From positions 1-52,199 of the forward strand of contig JASLMY010000007.1 of assembly GCA_030746295.1 (NCBI GenBank): DNA of 52,199 nt, written 5' to 3'. Positions 23,398-31,868 of the stretch are shown one piece after another. Below the pieces are notes generated by a model, which did no database searches, was not told where the DNA came from, and saw only the letters and a program-made list of their open reading frames with translations. The first letter of the stretch is position 1. Every line of letters starts with the position of its first letter. This stretch comes from Alphaproteobacteria bacterium (GTDB lineage Bacteria > Pseudomonadota > Alphaproteobacteria > GCA-2731375). A program made the translations under genes and the position numbers.

Positions 23398-24807
23398 ATG
23401 AGCCAAGCCGTCGTCGAACTGCCCGAGACCACGATGCCGGATGCCCTGACCCGCCGCGTCGCCGCCTGGATCGCCGGGCTCAGGCACGAGGACCTGCCCG
23501 AGACGACGCGCCGCGCGGTCCGCCTCGCGGTGCTCGACACGCTCGGCGCCGGCCTCGCCGGCATCGACCGGCCCTGGCCGGTCAAAGTGCGGGAATGGGC
23601 CGGGCGCGCCGTCGCCGCCGAGGGGGCCGGGCGGGCGACGGTCTGGGGTGAGGCCGAGGCCCGGCTTCGTCCCGCCGATGCGGCCCTCGTCAACGCGGTC
23701 GCTGCGCATGCCTTCGAGCTCGACGACTTTCACGCCAAGCTTCACCCGGGCGCCGTCGTGCTGCCGGCAGCACTGGCCCTGGCGGAAGCGAACGACGTCT
23801 TGGGCACGGTGCTGGAGACCGCCGTCGCTGTCGGCTACGAGATCATGATCCGCACCAGCCTCGCCCTCGACCCGAACGAGGCCCGCTTGCGCGGCTGGCA
23901 CCTGACCGGCGTCTGCGGCCCGCTCGGCGCCGCCGCGGCCGGCATCGTCATCCTCGGCCTCGACGCCGAAGAGGCGGCCTGGGCGCTGGGTCTCGCCGGC
24001 ACCCAGGGCGCTGGGCTCTTCTGCTTCAACGCCGATGGTGCGATGAGCAAGCGCATGCACCCGGGCTTTGCGGCGAGTTCCGGCGTCGCCGCGGCCGAGC
24101 TCGCCGGCCTTGGCATCACCGGCCCGACGGCCCTCTTCGAGGCCGACGACGGCAGCTACCTGCGGGCCTTCTCGGACGTCATTCACCCCGAGCAGCTGAT
24201 CGATGGCCTGGGCGCGCGCTATCATCTCGAGGAGACCTCGTTCAAGCCCTACGCCTGTTGCGGCAGCCTGCACGCCTACGTCGATGCCGCCCTGGCGCTG
24301 CGCCAACGGCTCGGCGGGCCGCCGGCGGAGGGGCAGCGCGTCCGTGCCGGCCTGTGCAAGGTCGTCGAGGTTCAATGCGGCTTCGACTATGCGCCGGGCA
24401 CCGAGCTCAACGCCCAGATGAACGCGCGTTACTGCATCGCCGCGGCGCTGGCCGAGGGCGGCGTGCTGCCGCCCCAGTTCGCCGCCGCCAAGATGGCCGA
24501 TCCTGAGATCGTCGCCCTGGCCGAGCGCATCGAGCTGGTGCATGACCCGGAGCTCGACGGCATCTATCCGACCCACTACGTCGGCTGGGTCGAAATCGAG
24601 CAAGCGGACGGCGGCTTCGATCGCGTCCATATCCCCGACCCGTCGGGCTCGGTCGCCAATCCCGAGCGCGAGGCGGCGCTGAGGGCGAAGTTCGCCATGC
24701 TGATGTCGGACCGATTGGGGCCGGACGGCGTGGCGGCGGTGTCGGCGGCAACGGAAGATCTCGCCGACACGGCGCCACGCCGGCTGGTCGCCATGTTGGC
24801 GGGCTGA
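23398..24807 (+). CDS. MmgE/PrpD family protein (copy 1)
   Basis: 469 residues from ATG 23398 with AGAAGGAA upstream. The family includes 2-methylcitrate dehydratase, cis-aconitate decarboxylase and iminodisuccinate epimerase. Hallmarks seen: N-terminal LAVLDTLGAGLAG, NAVAAHAFELDDFHAKLHPGAVVLPAALALAE, WHLTGVCGPLGAAAAGIVILGLD and SFKPYACCGSLHAYVDAALAL, where the K-x-x-x-C-C-G stretch is conserved. The sequence is complete in length. Between an FAD amine oxidase and NudC, so it may process an oxidised amine product (inference). A second, divergent copy lies at 47.4 kb. Confidence 0.88.
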   Translation: MSQAVVELPETTMPDALTRRVAAWIAGLRHEDLPETTRRAVRLAVLDTLGAGLAGIDRPWPVKVREWAGRAVAAEGAGRATVWGEAEARLRPADAALVNAVAAHAFELDDFHAKLHPGAVVLPAALALAEANDVLGTVLETAVAVGYEIMIRTSLALDPNEARLRGWHLTGVCGPLGAAAAGIVILGLDAEEAAWALGLAGTQGAGLFCFNADGAMSKRMHPGFAASSGVAAAELAGLGITGPTALFEADDGSYLRAFSDVIHPEQLIDGLGARYHLEETSFKPYACCGSLHAYVDAALALRQRLGGPPAEGQRVRAGLCKVVEVQCGFDYAPGTELNAQMNARYCIAAALAEGGVLPPQFAAAKMADPEIVALAERIELVHDPELDGIYPTHYVGWVEIEQADGGFDRVHIPDPSGSVANPEREAALRAKFAMLMSDRLGPDGVAAVSAATEDLADTAPRRLVAMLAG

Positions 24808-24825
24808 GCCGGCCGGGGCAAGGGA

Positions 24826-25716
24826 ATGCCGGAACCAAACTACTATTCCGACGGGGCGCTTGATCGGGCGGCGGAGCGGCGCGGCGACGCCGAATGGCTG
24901 GCCGAGCGGCTGGCGGATCCCGAAAGCCGCTTCTATCCGGTCTGGCGCGGCAAATGCGCCATCACCGAGGACGAGCCGCCGCGGCCCATCGTCGTCGCGA
25001 GGCCTGGCGAAGGCTATGTCGAGGCCCCGATCCTGCTCGGGCTGCGCGATGGCATCGCCCAGTTCTGCGTCGAGATCGCCGAGCCCGAAGCGGTGACGCT
25101 CGACGAGGCCGCCTTCCACGACCTGCGCGACGTGGCGCTGAGCATGGCGCGGGAGGAGTCGGCGCTGCTGGCCTACGGCCGCGGCCTCGTCCACTGGCAT
25201 CAGGGGCATCGCCACTGCGGCCGCTGCGGCCGGCCGACGGTGATGGAATCGGCCGGCCACCGGCGCCGCTGCAGCGACGAAGCGTGCCGTCGCATGAACT
25301 TCCCGCGCACCGACCCGGCGGTGATCACGCTCGTGACCGACGGACCCCGCTGCCTCTTGGCGCGGCGTGGCGTCTGGGCCGAGAACCGGCGCTCGACCAT
25401 CGCCGGCTTCGTCGAGCCCGGCGAGACCTTGGAAGACGCGGTCCGCCGCGAGACCTTGGAGGAGGTGGGCATCGCCGTCGGCGAGGCGGTCTATCACTCC
25501 TCGCAGCCCTGGCCGTTCCCGCAGTCCCTGATGCTGGGCTTCACGGCCGAGGCGGTCAGCACCGAGATCGAGGTCGACGGCGACGAGATCGTCGCCGCCG
25601 CCTGGTACACGCCCCGAGACATAGAGACCCAGGTCGCCAGCGGCGAGCTGTTCCTGCCGCCCGTCGATTCGATCAGCCGCCGCCTCGTCACCGACTGGCT
25701 CGACCGGCAGGAGTGA
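24826..25716 (+). CDS. nudC: NADH pyrophosphatase NudC
   Basis: 296 residues from ATG 24826. It hydrolyses NADH to NMNH and AMP, and removes NAD caps from RNA. A zinc ribbon uses C131, C134, C149 and C154 (HCGRCGRP ... CSDEAC). The Nudix box fits GX5EX7REUXEEXGU at about 194-216 (GFVEPGETLEDAVRRETLEE). The NudC signature SQPWPFPQS lies at 226-234, confirming subfamily. The N-terminal regulatory domain is present. It lies 18 bases after the MmgE/PrpD gene and is likely co-transcribed. Confidence 0.94.
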   Translation: MPEPNYYSDGALDRAAERRGDAEWLAERLADPESRFYPVWRGKCAITEDEPPRPIVVARPGEGYVEAPILLGLRDGIAQFCVEIAEPEAVTLDEAAFHDLRDVALSMAREESALLAYGRGLVHWHQGHRHCGRCGRPTVMESAGHRRRCSDEACRRMNFPRTDPAVITLVTDGPRCLLARRGVWAENRRSTIAGFVEPGETLEDAVRRETLEEVGIAVGEAVYHSSQPWPFPQSLMLGFTAEAVSTEIEVDGDEIVAAAWYTPRDIETQVASGELFLPPVDSISRRLVTDWLDRQE

Positions 25717-25724
25717 CGCTTCCC

Positions 25725-26144
25725 TCAGGTGCCGACCAGGTGCAGCACCAGCTCGCGCGGTCGCGGCCGGCGGCGGTGCTCGAAGAGGTAGAGGCCCTGC
25801 CAGGTGCCGAGCAGCATCCGGCCTTGGGAGACGGGGATCGCGATTTGGCTTTGAGTCAGCGCCCCCTTGATGTGGGCCGGCATATCGTCCGGCCCCTCCG
25901 AGGCATGGCGGTAGCGGCGTCCGGCCTCGGGCACCAGATCGGCGAAGAAAGTCTCCAGGTCGGCGAGGACGTCCGCGTCCGCGTTCTCCTGGATCAGCAG
26001 CGAAGCGGAGGTGTGGCGTAGGAAGAGAGTCAGCAGGCCCTCGGTCACGGCCTGTCGTGCCAGCCAGCCGGCGACCTCGCCCGTGATCTCGACCAGGCCT
26101 TGCCGGGGCGCGGTGACCGTCAGCCGGTCTTGGACCTGTTTCAC
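25725..26144 (-). CDS. YjbQ/UPF0047 family protein (secondary thiamine-phosphate synthase-like)
   Basis: 139 residues from GTG 26144 (codon for MKQVQDRLTV), after GGCGAG. The whole protein is one UPF0047 domain: GLLTLFLRHTSASLLIQENAD, PVSQGRMLLGTWQGLYLFEHR and a closing strand LVLHLVGT. The His-Thr-Ser-Ala triplet and the metal-site GTWQG are invariant in this family. Proteins of the family show thiamine-phosphate-synthase activity in vitro, but the physiological role is unclear. Downstream of the SDR gene by 10 bases and convergent with nudC. Confidence 0.9.
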   Translation of the reverse strand: MKQVQDRLTVTAPRQGLVEITGEVAGWLARQAVTEGLLTLFLRHTSASLLIQENADADVLADLETFFADLVPEAGRRYRHASEGPDDMPAHIKGALTQSQIAIPVSQGRMLLGTWQGLYLFEHRRRPRPRELVLHLVGT

Positions 26145-26154
26145 CTCGCCGCCA

Positions 26155-26925
26155 CTAGCGCGAGACGAAGCCGCCGTCGACGGGCAGCGCCACGCCGGTG
26201 ATGTAGGAGGCCTCTTTCGAAGCCAGGAAGAGGCCGGCATAGGCGATCTCTTCCGGCTTGCCGGTACGGCCCAGCGGAATCACGGTCTTGATCTTGGCCA
26301 GGTTCTCTTCCGCATCGGTCTGCTGGTCGGGGCGGCCCATGAAGACCTGCAGCATCGGCGTCTCGATCGGGCCCGGGCAGATCGCATTGACCCGGATATT
26401 GTCGACCGCCAGGCGGCCGGCCAGCGACATCATCAGGCCGACGACGCCAAACTTGGCGGCCGAGTAGATCGGGCTGAAGGCCGAGCCTGCCAGGCCCGCG
26501 ACCGAGGCGGTGAAGAGGATCGCTCCGCCGCCCCGCGAGCGCATCGCCGGCACCGCCTCGCCGGTAGTGACGACGACGGTGCGAATGTTGAGGTCCATGG
26601 CGGTCTCGTAGTCGCCCATATCGACGCCCTCGACCCGGGCAGGGCCCGGATGGCCGACGTGGTTCCAGAGGATGTCGAGGCCACCGAAGGCTTCCGTGCA
26701 GTCGTGCACGATCCGCTTGGCGTCGGCGTCCTTGGACAAGTCGGCCTGAAGGGCGATCGCCCGACCGCCGGCTGCTTCGATCTCGGCCACGACCGCCTCG
26801 GCGCCGGCCGCATCGATGTCGACGACGCCGACCGCCGCCCCTTCGGCCGCGAACAGCTTGGCCGCGGCCCGGCCCATGCCCGAGGCCGCCGCCGTGATCA
26901 ACGCCACTTCGCCTTCCAACCGCAT
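26155..26925 (-). CDS. Short-chain dehydrogenase/reductase (classical SDR, copy 1)
   Basis: 256 residues from ATG 26925 with strong ribosome site GGGAGGGAACG. The NAD(P) motif TAAASGMGRAAAKLF lies at 11-25. The acidic residue after the second strand (VVDIDAAG) suggests NAD preference. Catalytic residues are S141 (FTASVAG), Y154 and K158 (YSAAKFG). The C-terminal GPIETPML and VDGGF are present. The normal NNAG motif reads WNHVG. Operon partner of the YjbQ gene. Oxidises or reduces an unidentified alcohol or ketone. Confidence 0.92.
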   Translation of the reverse strand: MRLEGEVALITAAASGMGRAAAKLFAAEGAAVGVVDIDAAGAEAVVAEIEAAGGRAIALQADLSKDADAKRIVHDCTEAFGGLDILWNHVGHPGPARVEGVDMGDYETAMDLNIRTVVVTTGEAVPAMRSRGGGAILFTASVAGLAGSAFSPIYSAAKFGVVGLMMSLAGRLAVDNIRVNAICPGPIETPMLQVFMGRPDQQTDAEENLAKIKTVIPLGRTGKPEEIAYAGLFLASKEASYITGVALPVDGGFVSR

Positions 26926-27377
26926 GACCGTTCCCTCCCGCATTGCTTGCTCTCTCGGATAATCCCACGGCTGACGATAGCGTTGCCGGACCGGCGCTGG
27001 CAACGCGCTCGGTGGCCGGGGGTCAATCGTTAACGAAAGGTCGAATCGCGCATGCATGCCGCGCAGTGCAGCCATGCGCTATTACCGCTACGGCTCTGGG
27101 CGCTGCGGGCCTACAAAGGTCATCAGGCGGGCGGCAACAGCGGTCCGCCGTCGTTATGTCCAGGATTTTCGGCCCTCGGGCCACAGTCGTAGCGTGGTTT
27201 GTTTAGCGATGTACAAGTTCTCGTTCGGTGCGGTGGCCTGGGCAGCGATGATGTACCTCTTCCTCTCCGAGTTCACCAATATCCTCGCCTGACAAACCTC
27301 TTCCCCGATCCCGGGGAATCTCTCTAAGTATCTGATTTCAAATTAGAATCGTGAACCTGGACTGTCCGGGTGACGCA
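26926..27377. other. Intergenic region between SDR and Gfo/Idh/MocA genes
   Basis: 452 bases with no long reading frame that resembles a protein. It contains a possible 27-residue membrane peptide (27209-27292) and a hairpin TTCCCCG-ATCC-CGGGGAA (27301-27318) just after it that lacks a T-run. The sequence is less GC-rich than its surroundings. I see no tRNA or known structured RNA. Confidence 0.4.
27209..27292 (+). CDS. Candidate 27-residue single-helix membrane peptide
   Basis: ATG 27209 to TGA 27292. The translated peptide starts MYKFSFGAVAWAAMMYLFLS and is a single hydrophobic helix with a short polar end (EFTNILA). No clear ribosome site precedes it. It lies alone in a 452-base gap, which is why it is listed. 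Ribosome profiling or conservation in relatives would decide; it may be chance. Confidence 0.25.
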   Translation: MYKFSFGAVAWAAMMYLFLSEFTNILA

Positions 27378-28379
27378 TCAGACCGTCTCCCAGCCGCCGC
27401 TCTCGGCCGAGCGGAAGAGGGCGTCGATCACGGCCATGTTGGCGACTCCGGTCTCGATCGGCCAGCTCTCGGCCTCGAGTCCGCGGACCAAGCGGCCGAA
27501 ACGCTCGCTCTGCAGTGTGTAGTGGTTGACCGGATCGAGCTCGATGGTCTCGTCGGCGGCGTGGCCCGGATAGAGGCCGCTGCCGACCGCGATCCGGCAG
27601 GCATGCGTCGGCGGCTGCACGAAGGGCGCCTCCAGCCGCATCCAGCCCTCGGTGCCGAAGATGAAGAGATGCTGGTGGCGGGTCACCTGGGTGCCGCAGA
27701 GGAAGCTCGCCTGGCCGTCTTCGAAGTCGAGGAGCGCGCTCGTCAGCCGGTCGGTGCCGAAACCGGGGTCGCGTTCGACCAGGGCGACGACGCGCCGGGG
27801 CTCGGCATCGAAGACGTAGCGCGACATGGTGATGCAGTAGCTGCCGATGTCGTAGATGCCGCCACCGCCGCTCTCGACCTGGTTGCGGATGTCGTCCGGG
27901 TCGGCGTTGACATAGGTGAAGCTCGCCTGCACGGCGCGGACCCGGCCGATCCGGCCCTCGGCGATCAGCTCCCGCACCTTCTGCCACTGCGGATGGTTGC
28001 GGCACATGAAGGCCTCTTCGACCTGGCGGCCGGTGCGCTCCCGCGCCTCGATCAATCGCGCCGCCTCGGCCGCGGTCAGGGCCAGCGGCTTCTCGCACAG
28101 CACGTGCTTGCCGGCCTCCATGGCCTTGATGCTCCAATCGATGTGCAGGTGATTGGGTAGCGGATTGTAGACCGCCTCGATCTCGGGATCGGCGAAGAGC
28201 TCTTCGTACGAGCCGTAGGCGCGCGGGATGCCGAGATCATGCGCCGCCGTCTCCGCCTTGGCGAGGTCGCGCGAGGCGATCGCCCGGACCTCCGCTTCTG
28301 CGCTCGCCTGCGTCGCCGGGATGACCCGCCGAATGGCGATCGCCGCCGTGCCGATGACGCCCCATCGCACCGGTTCCAT
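27378..28379 (-). CDS. Gfo/Idh/MocA family oxidoreductase
   Basis: 333 residues. N-terminal Rossmann fold with MEPVRWGVIGTAAIAIRRVIP, the catalytic EKP motif in GKHVLCEKPLALTA (residues 90-103), and a C-terminal beta-sheet dimerisation domain (ASFTYVNADPDDIRNQ and onward). Family enzymes oxidise or reduce sugars, inositols or their derivatives with NAD(P). The GGGGIYDIGSYCITMSRY segment supplies the conserved His/Tyr-type region, here with Tyr-Asp-x-Gly. The gene is third in an operon with DUF917 and the hydantoinase-like gene, 27 bases downstream of the latter. Confidence 0.88.
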   Translation of the reverse strand: MEPVRWGVIGTAAIAIRRVIPATQASAEAEVRAIASRDLAKAETAAHDLGIPRAYGSYEELFADPEIEAVYNPLPNHLHIDWSIKAMEAGKHVLCEKPLALTAAEAARLIEARERTGRQVEEAFMCRNHPQWQKVRELIAEGRIGRVRAVQASFTYVNADPDDIRNQVESGGGGIYDIGSYCITMSRYVFDAEPRRVVALVERDPGFGTDRLTSALLDFEDGQASFLCGTQVTRHQHLFIFGTEGWMRLEAPFVQPPTHACRIAVGSGLYPGHAADETIELDPVNHYTLQSERFGRLVRGLEAESWPIETGVANMAVIDALFRSAESGGWETV

Positions 28380-28406
28380 GTCATCCTCCTCCGTTCCTTG
28401 CCAGTC

Positions 28407-29945
28407 TCAGGTCGTCGCTGCCTCGCCGACGACGCGAACGCGGACCCGTCGGGCCTCGCCCGGCAGGTAGGCGATCGGCAGGTCCTCGACCTCCACGAGG
28501 TCGAGCGTCGCTGCCTCGGCGCCGGCCTCCACCGCGCGCCCTTCCGCCAACCGGGTCGCTTCGGCGATCGCCGCTTCCCGGCCCATGCCGGAGAAGACCT
28601 GATCGATCTCGCCGCTGATTTGGGCGATCGCGGCGCCGACCGCGTTGGCGACCTCGGCATGCGGCACGCGCACGACCTCGGCGATACCGTCCATCGCGTC
28701 GGGCACCAGGAAGGCGCCGCCGCCGACGGCGATCAGCGGCAGGGGCGTCGCGTCGGTCTTCATCCGGTCGACGCCTTCGGCCAGCATCTCGTGCATGGCG
28801 GGAAGGGCGGCATCGACGAGGCTGGGATCGAGCTCCGGCACCCCGGCGGCGCCCGCGAAGGTGACGAGGCCAGCGGCGGCGGCAACGTCGCTGGCGGTCA
28901 GTTGTCCGCCGCCGAAGCTCAAGGCCTCCTGCCCGATCCGATAGCCGACGCTTTGCGGGCCGATGGTGAGCGGCTCGGTGGCGACCTTGGTGCCGCCACC
29001 CAACGCCAGCGACAGCAAGTCCGGCATCCGAAAGAGCGTCCTGACGCCGCCGATCTCGACGACGTTGTTGGCCTCCCGCGGGAACCCCCGCCGCAGGCAG
29101 CCGATATCGCTCGTCGTGCCGCCGACATCGACCACCATGGCGTCGTCGAGGCGCGAGAGGTAGGCGGCGCCCCGCATGCTGTTCGTGGGCCCGGAGGCGA
29201 AGCTGTAGACCGGGTAGGCCTGGGCATAGTCGGCCCGCATCACGGTGCCGTCGTTCTGCGTCAGATAGAGCGGTGCCTCGATGCCGCTGGCCCGAATGGC
29301 GGCCTCGAAGGCCCGGGTCGTCTTCGCCGCCAGGCCCCGGATCGCGGCGTTCAGGAGGGTCGCGTTCTCGCGCTCCAAGAGGCCGATCCGGCCGAGCTCG
29401 TGGCTGAGGGTGACGTCGACTTGGGGACAGGTCTCGGCCAGAATCTCGGCCGCCGCCAGCTCGCATTCGGCGGTCAGCGGCGAGAAAACGCTGGCGACGG
29501 CGACCGAGGCGATGCCGGCCTCGGCGATCGTCTTCGCCGCCTGGCGCATGGCGGCCGCGTCGAAGGGCACGATCGGCCGGCCGTCGTATTCATGCCCGCC
29601 GGCGATCATGAAGACCCGGGCCCGGGCGATCTCCGCCAGATCCTCGGGCCAGTCGACGAAGGGTGGCAGCGAGGCGCTGGCCGGCAGGCCGATCCGGATC
29701 GCCGCCACCGGCGTCAGGTCGCGGCGTTGGACCACGGCGTTGGTGAAGTGCGTGGTGCCGATCATCACCGCATCCAGCGGCCCCGCCGCGCCGCCGAGGG
29801 CGACGACGAGCTCGGCCAGCGCGTGGACGATCCCCTCGGTCACGTCCTCGCTGGTCGGCGTTTTGATCGCCGCGACGACGGCGTTGTCCTCGATCAGGAC
29901 GGCGTCCGTGTTGGTGCCGCCGACGTCGATGCCGATCCGTCTCAT
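28407..29945 (-). CDS. Hydantoinase/oxoprolinase family protein (HyuA-like, short)
   Basis: 512 residues. An actin-like ATPase fold: MRRIGIDVGGTNTDAVLIED at the start, MIGTTHFTNAVVQRRDL (conserved Thr-Thr/His), then VVDVGGTTSDIGCL near 260. Full-length HyuA proteins are about 690 residues, so this belongs to the shorter hydantoinase/oxoprolinase group that commonly pairs with DUF917. Overlaps the upstream DUF917 stop by four bases (29942-29945), strong evidence of coupling. ATP-dependent cleavage of a cyclic amide is the family reaction; the true substrate is unknown here. Confidence 0.85.
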   Translation of the reverse strand: MRRIGIDVGGTNTDAVLIEDNAVVAAIKTPTSEDVTEGIVHALAELVVALGGAAGPLDAVMIGTTHFTNAVVQRRDLTPVAAIRIGLPASASLPPFVDWPEDLAEIARARVFMIAGGHEYDGRPIVPFDAAAMRQAAKTIAEAGIASVAVASVFSPLTAECELAAAEILAETCPQVDVTLSHELGRIGLLERENATLLNAAIRGLAAKTTRAFEAAIRASGIEAPLYLTQNDGTVMRADYAQAYPVYSFASGPTNSMRGAAYLSRLDDAMVVDVGGTTSDIGCLRRGFPREANNVVEIGGVRTLFRMPDLLSLALGGGTKVATEPLTIGPQSVGYRIGQEALSFGGGQLTASDVAAAAGLVTFAGAAGVPELDPSLVDAALPAMHEMLAEGVDRMKTDATPLPLIAVGGGAFLVPDAMDGIAEVVRVPHAEVANAVGAAIAQISGEIDQVFSGMGREAAIAEATRLAEGRAVEAGAEAATLDLVEVEDLPIAYLPGEARRVRVRVVGEAATT

Positions 29946-31042
29946 GCTTCGGCCCCGAAGAGCGAGCGGAATTCGAGGTCGTAGCCGAAGGCGCGGGGGC
30001 CGACGTGCTCCAAACCCTTGGGCGTCGTCAGCACCTCGGGCGAGGGCAGGGCGATGACGGTGACCCGCTGGCCGTAGCGCAAGGTCTCGGTGCCGATCGC
30101 CTCGCCCGAGAGGCTGTCAATCACGGTGATGATGTCGGGCACGGTGACGTGGGCGTTGCCGTCCAAGAAGCCGACCGCGTATTCGTTCTGGAACTCGAGC
30201 CGGAACTCGTGGCCGCGGTCCTCGTCCAGCCCCTCGATGGTGGCACTACCGCGCAGGAAGCCTTCGGTGGTGCGTCGGGCGACGTCGGTGATCTTGCCAC
30301 GGAAGACGCGCTTGCCGCCCTCGTGCGCCAGCACTGCCTCAATCGGGTCCGCATGCCGGGCCCGGGCCGCCTCGACGGCGCGGCCGATGCCGATCGCCTT
30401 GGTGACGGTATGGAGGATTCCCCATTCCTTGACCTCGGCGCCGTTGCGGGGCGCCTTGCAAGTCGCGGCGATGGAGCCAACCTCTGTGCAGGCCTTGCGG
30501 CTGATCCGCTCCATCCACTTCCAGCTCGCGGCGCGGGTGATGATGACCTCGTTGTCGCGGATGTCGGCCAGCGTCAGCGGAAACATCTCCAAATCGCCGA
30601 TCGCGAAGCTGGTCATCTGCGCTTCCGGGAAAGCGCGGCCCATGGCGTCGGCGTCGACCACCGGCAGGCCGGTCTCGGCCGCCACCAGGAAGGGCTGGAT
30701 GGCGTTGCCGCCGCCGATCTCGACGCTCATCACGGCGCGGAAGGGGCGGCCCAGATAGTCCTGCATCATCCTGACCGGCTTGGCTGCGTAGGCCGGATCG
30801 GAAAGCCGCTCCTGACCCACGAGCGGTGCCCCCATGTTGGACACGACGGCCACGAGGTCGTCATCTGCCAGCGCCATCGGGTCCATCAGCGTGACCCGCC
30901 CACCGCCGCGGTAGTGCTGGCGCAGGTTGAGGTAGGAGAGATAGGGGCTACCGCCGCCGCCGGCGCCCAGGATCCAGGCGCCGGTCGCCAGCGGTGCCAG
31001 CTCGTCGGGCTCCAAGTCGCGAAAGGCGGGGTCGGTGGTCAT
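29942..31042 (-). CDS. DUF917 family protein
   Basis: 366 residues from ATG 31042 (MTTDPAFRDLEPDELAPLA); ATG 31078 or 31072 would add 10-12 residues, and no candidate has a clear ribosome site. The N-terminal signature WILGAGGGGSPYLS matches the family pattern (ILGTGGGGDPY in relatives). Also GGGNAIQPFLVAA, and a C-terminal beta-rich domain (VTVPDIITVIDSLSGEAIG). Function is unknown; the family co-occurs with hydantoinase-like proteins. First gene of the DUF917-hydantoinase-Gfo operon; divergent from AroM across about 110 bases. Confidence 0.85.
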   Translation of the reverse strand: MTTDPAFRDLEPDELAPLATGAWILGAGGGGSPYLSYLNLRQHYRGGGRVTLMDPMALADDDLVAVVSNMGAPLVGQERLSDPAYAAKPVRMMQDYLGRPFRAVMSVEIGGGNAIQPFLVAAETGLPVVDADAMGRAFPEAQMTSFAIGDLEMFPLTLADIRDNEVIITRAASWKWMERISRKACTEVGSIAATCKAPRNGAEVKEWGILHTVTKAIGIGRAVEAARARHADPIEAVLAHEGGKRVFRGKITDVARRTTEGFLRGSATIEGLDEDRGHEFRLEFQNEYAVGFLDGNAHVTVPDIITVIDSLSGEAIGTETLRYGQRVTVIALPSPEVLTTPKGLEHVGPRAFGYDLEFRSLFGAEA

Positions 31043-31115
31043 GGTGGGGATATCGGTTGCGGTTGGGAACATCAGCATAGGAGATCGGGCGGGATGCCGG
31101 AACAGATTGGCGTCA

Positions 31116-31145
31116 TTGCTTGAGAGGGATCTTCTGCCTTAAGCT
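31116..31145 (+). promoter_or_regulatory. Candidate promoter of the AroM gene (possibly leaderless)
   Basis: -35 TTGCTT (31116-31121), an 18-base spacer, -10 TAAGCT (31140-31145). The ATG at 31152 lies 7 bases after the -10 box, so the transcript could start at or within the start codon. No ribosome site separates them. Confidence 0.4.
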
Positions 31146-31151
31146 CCGGCC

Positions 31152-31868
31152 ATGCCTGCCGCATCTGAACCGAGAGCGCCGAGCAAGCGGGTCGCCTTCG
31201 TCACCATCGGCCAGTCGCCGCGTGTCGACGTGATGGGCGAGCTCCTGCCGCGGCTGGGCCCAGGGATCGAGGCCGTCGAGTACGGGGCCCTCGACGACCT
31301 GGAGCGCGACCAGATCGCCGGCCTCGCGCCCGAGGGTTGCGAGGAGCGGCTATGCACCCGGCTCCGTGACGGCACCGAGGTGGTGATCACCAAGGACTGG
31401 ACGCTTCGCCGCCTGCAAGCGCTGATGCACCGGCTCGACGGTGCCGGCTTCGATTTGATCGTGCTGCTCTGCACCGGCACTTTCGAGGGCCTGTCGGCGA
31501 AGACGCCGATGGTCGAGGCGCAAGAGGTGCTGGACGGCGCCGTGCGCGACCTGGCCCGGGACGGCAGCCGCGTCGGCGTCATGGTGCCGCTCGAAGCGCA
31601 GATCGCCGAGTTCGAGGGACATGAGGTCGGCTACCGGCCGGCCCGCGTCACCCACGCCTCGCCCTACAGCGACGCCCGGCTCGCCGCCGCCGGGAGCGAG
31701 CTCGCCGAGATGGACCTGATCGCTATGCACTGCATGGGTTACACCGAAGCGATGCGCGACGAGGTCGCCCGCGTCTCGGGCCGGCCGACGCTGCTGGCCC
31801 GAAGCCTGCTCGCCGAGGCGATCGCCGAGCGGGTGCGGCAGCCCGACGCCCTTCAGAGTATCTCGTAG
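31152..31868 (+). CDS. AroM family protein
   Basis: 238 residues from ATG 31152. AroM-like proteins belong to the Asp/Glu racemase-type superfamily. Seen: KRVAFVTIGQSPRVDVMGELL, the IVLLCTGTFEGL active-site Cys region (near residue 112), and the later MHCMGYTEAMRDEVARVSGRPTLLARSLLAEAIAE, which holds a second Cys. Two Cys in these places fit the racemase fold. Physiological role unknown. The gene is often seen near DUF917/hydantoinase genes, as here. Its last 16 bases overlap the convergent DUF3237 gene. Confidence 0.85.
   Translation: MPAASEPRAPSKRVAFVTIGQSPRVDVMGELLPRLGPGIEAVEYGALDDLERDQIAGLAPEGCEERLCTRLRDGTEVVITKDWTLRRLQALMHRLDGAGFDLIVLLCTGTFEGLSAKTPMVEAQEVLDGAVRDLARDGSRVGVMVPLEAQIAEFEGHEVGYRPARVTHASPYSDARLAAAGSELAEMDLIAMHCMGYTEAMRDEVARVSGRPTLLARSLLAEAIAERVRQPDALQSIS

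Noticed and set aside
23332..25497. 721-codon minus-strand frame opposite MmgE/PrpD and NudC
   Set aside because: Antisense shadow in GC-rich coding DNA; both plus-strand genes have intact motifs.
28239..29984. 581-codon plus-strand frame opposite the hydantoinase gene
   Set aside because: Shadow frame; the minus-strand gene has an intact N-terminal ATPase motif.
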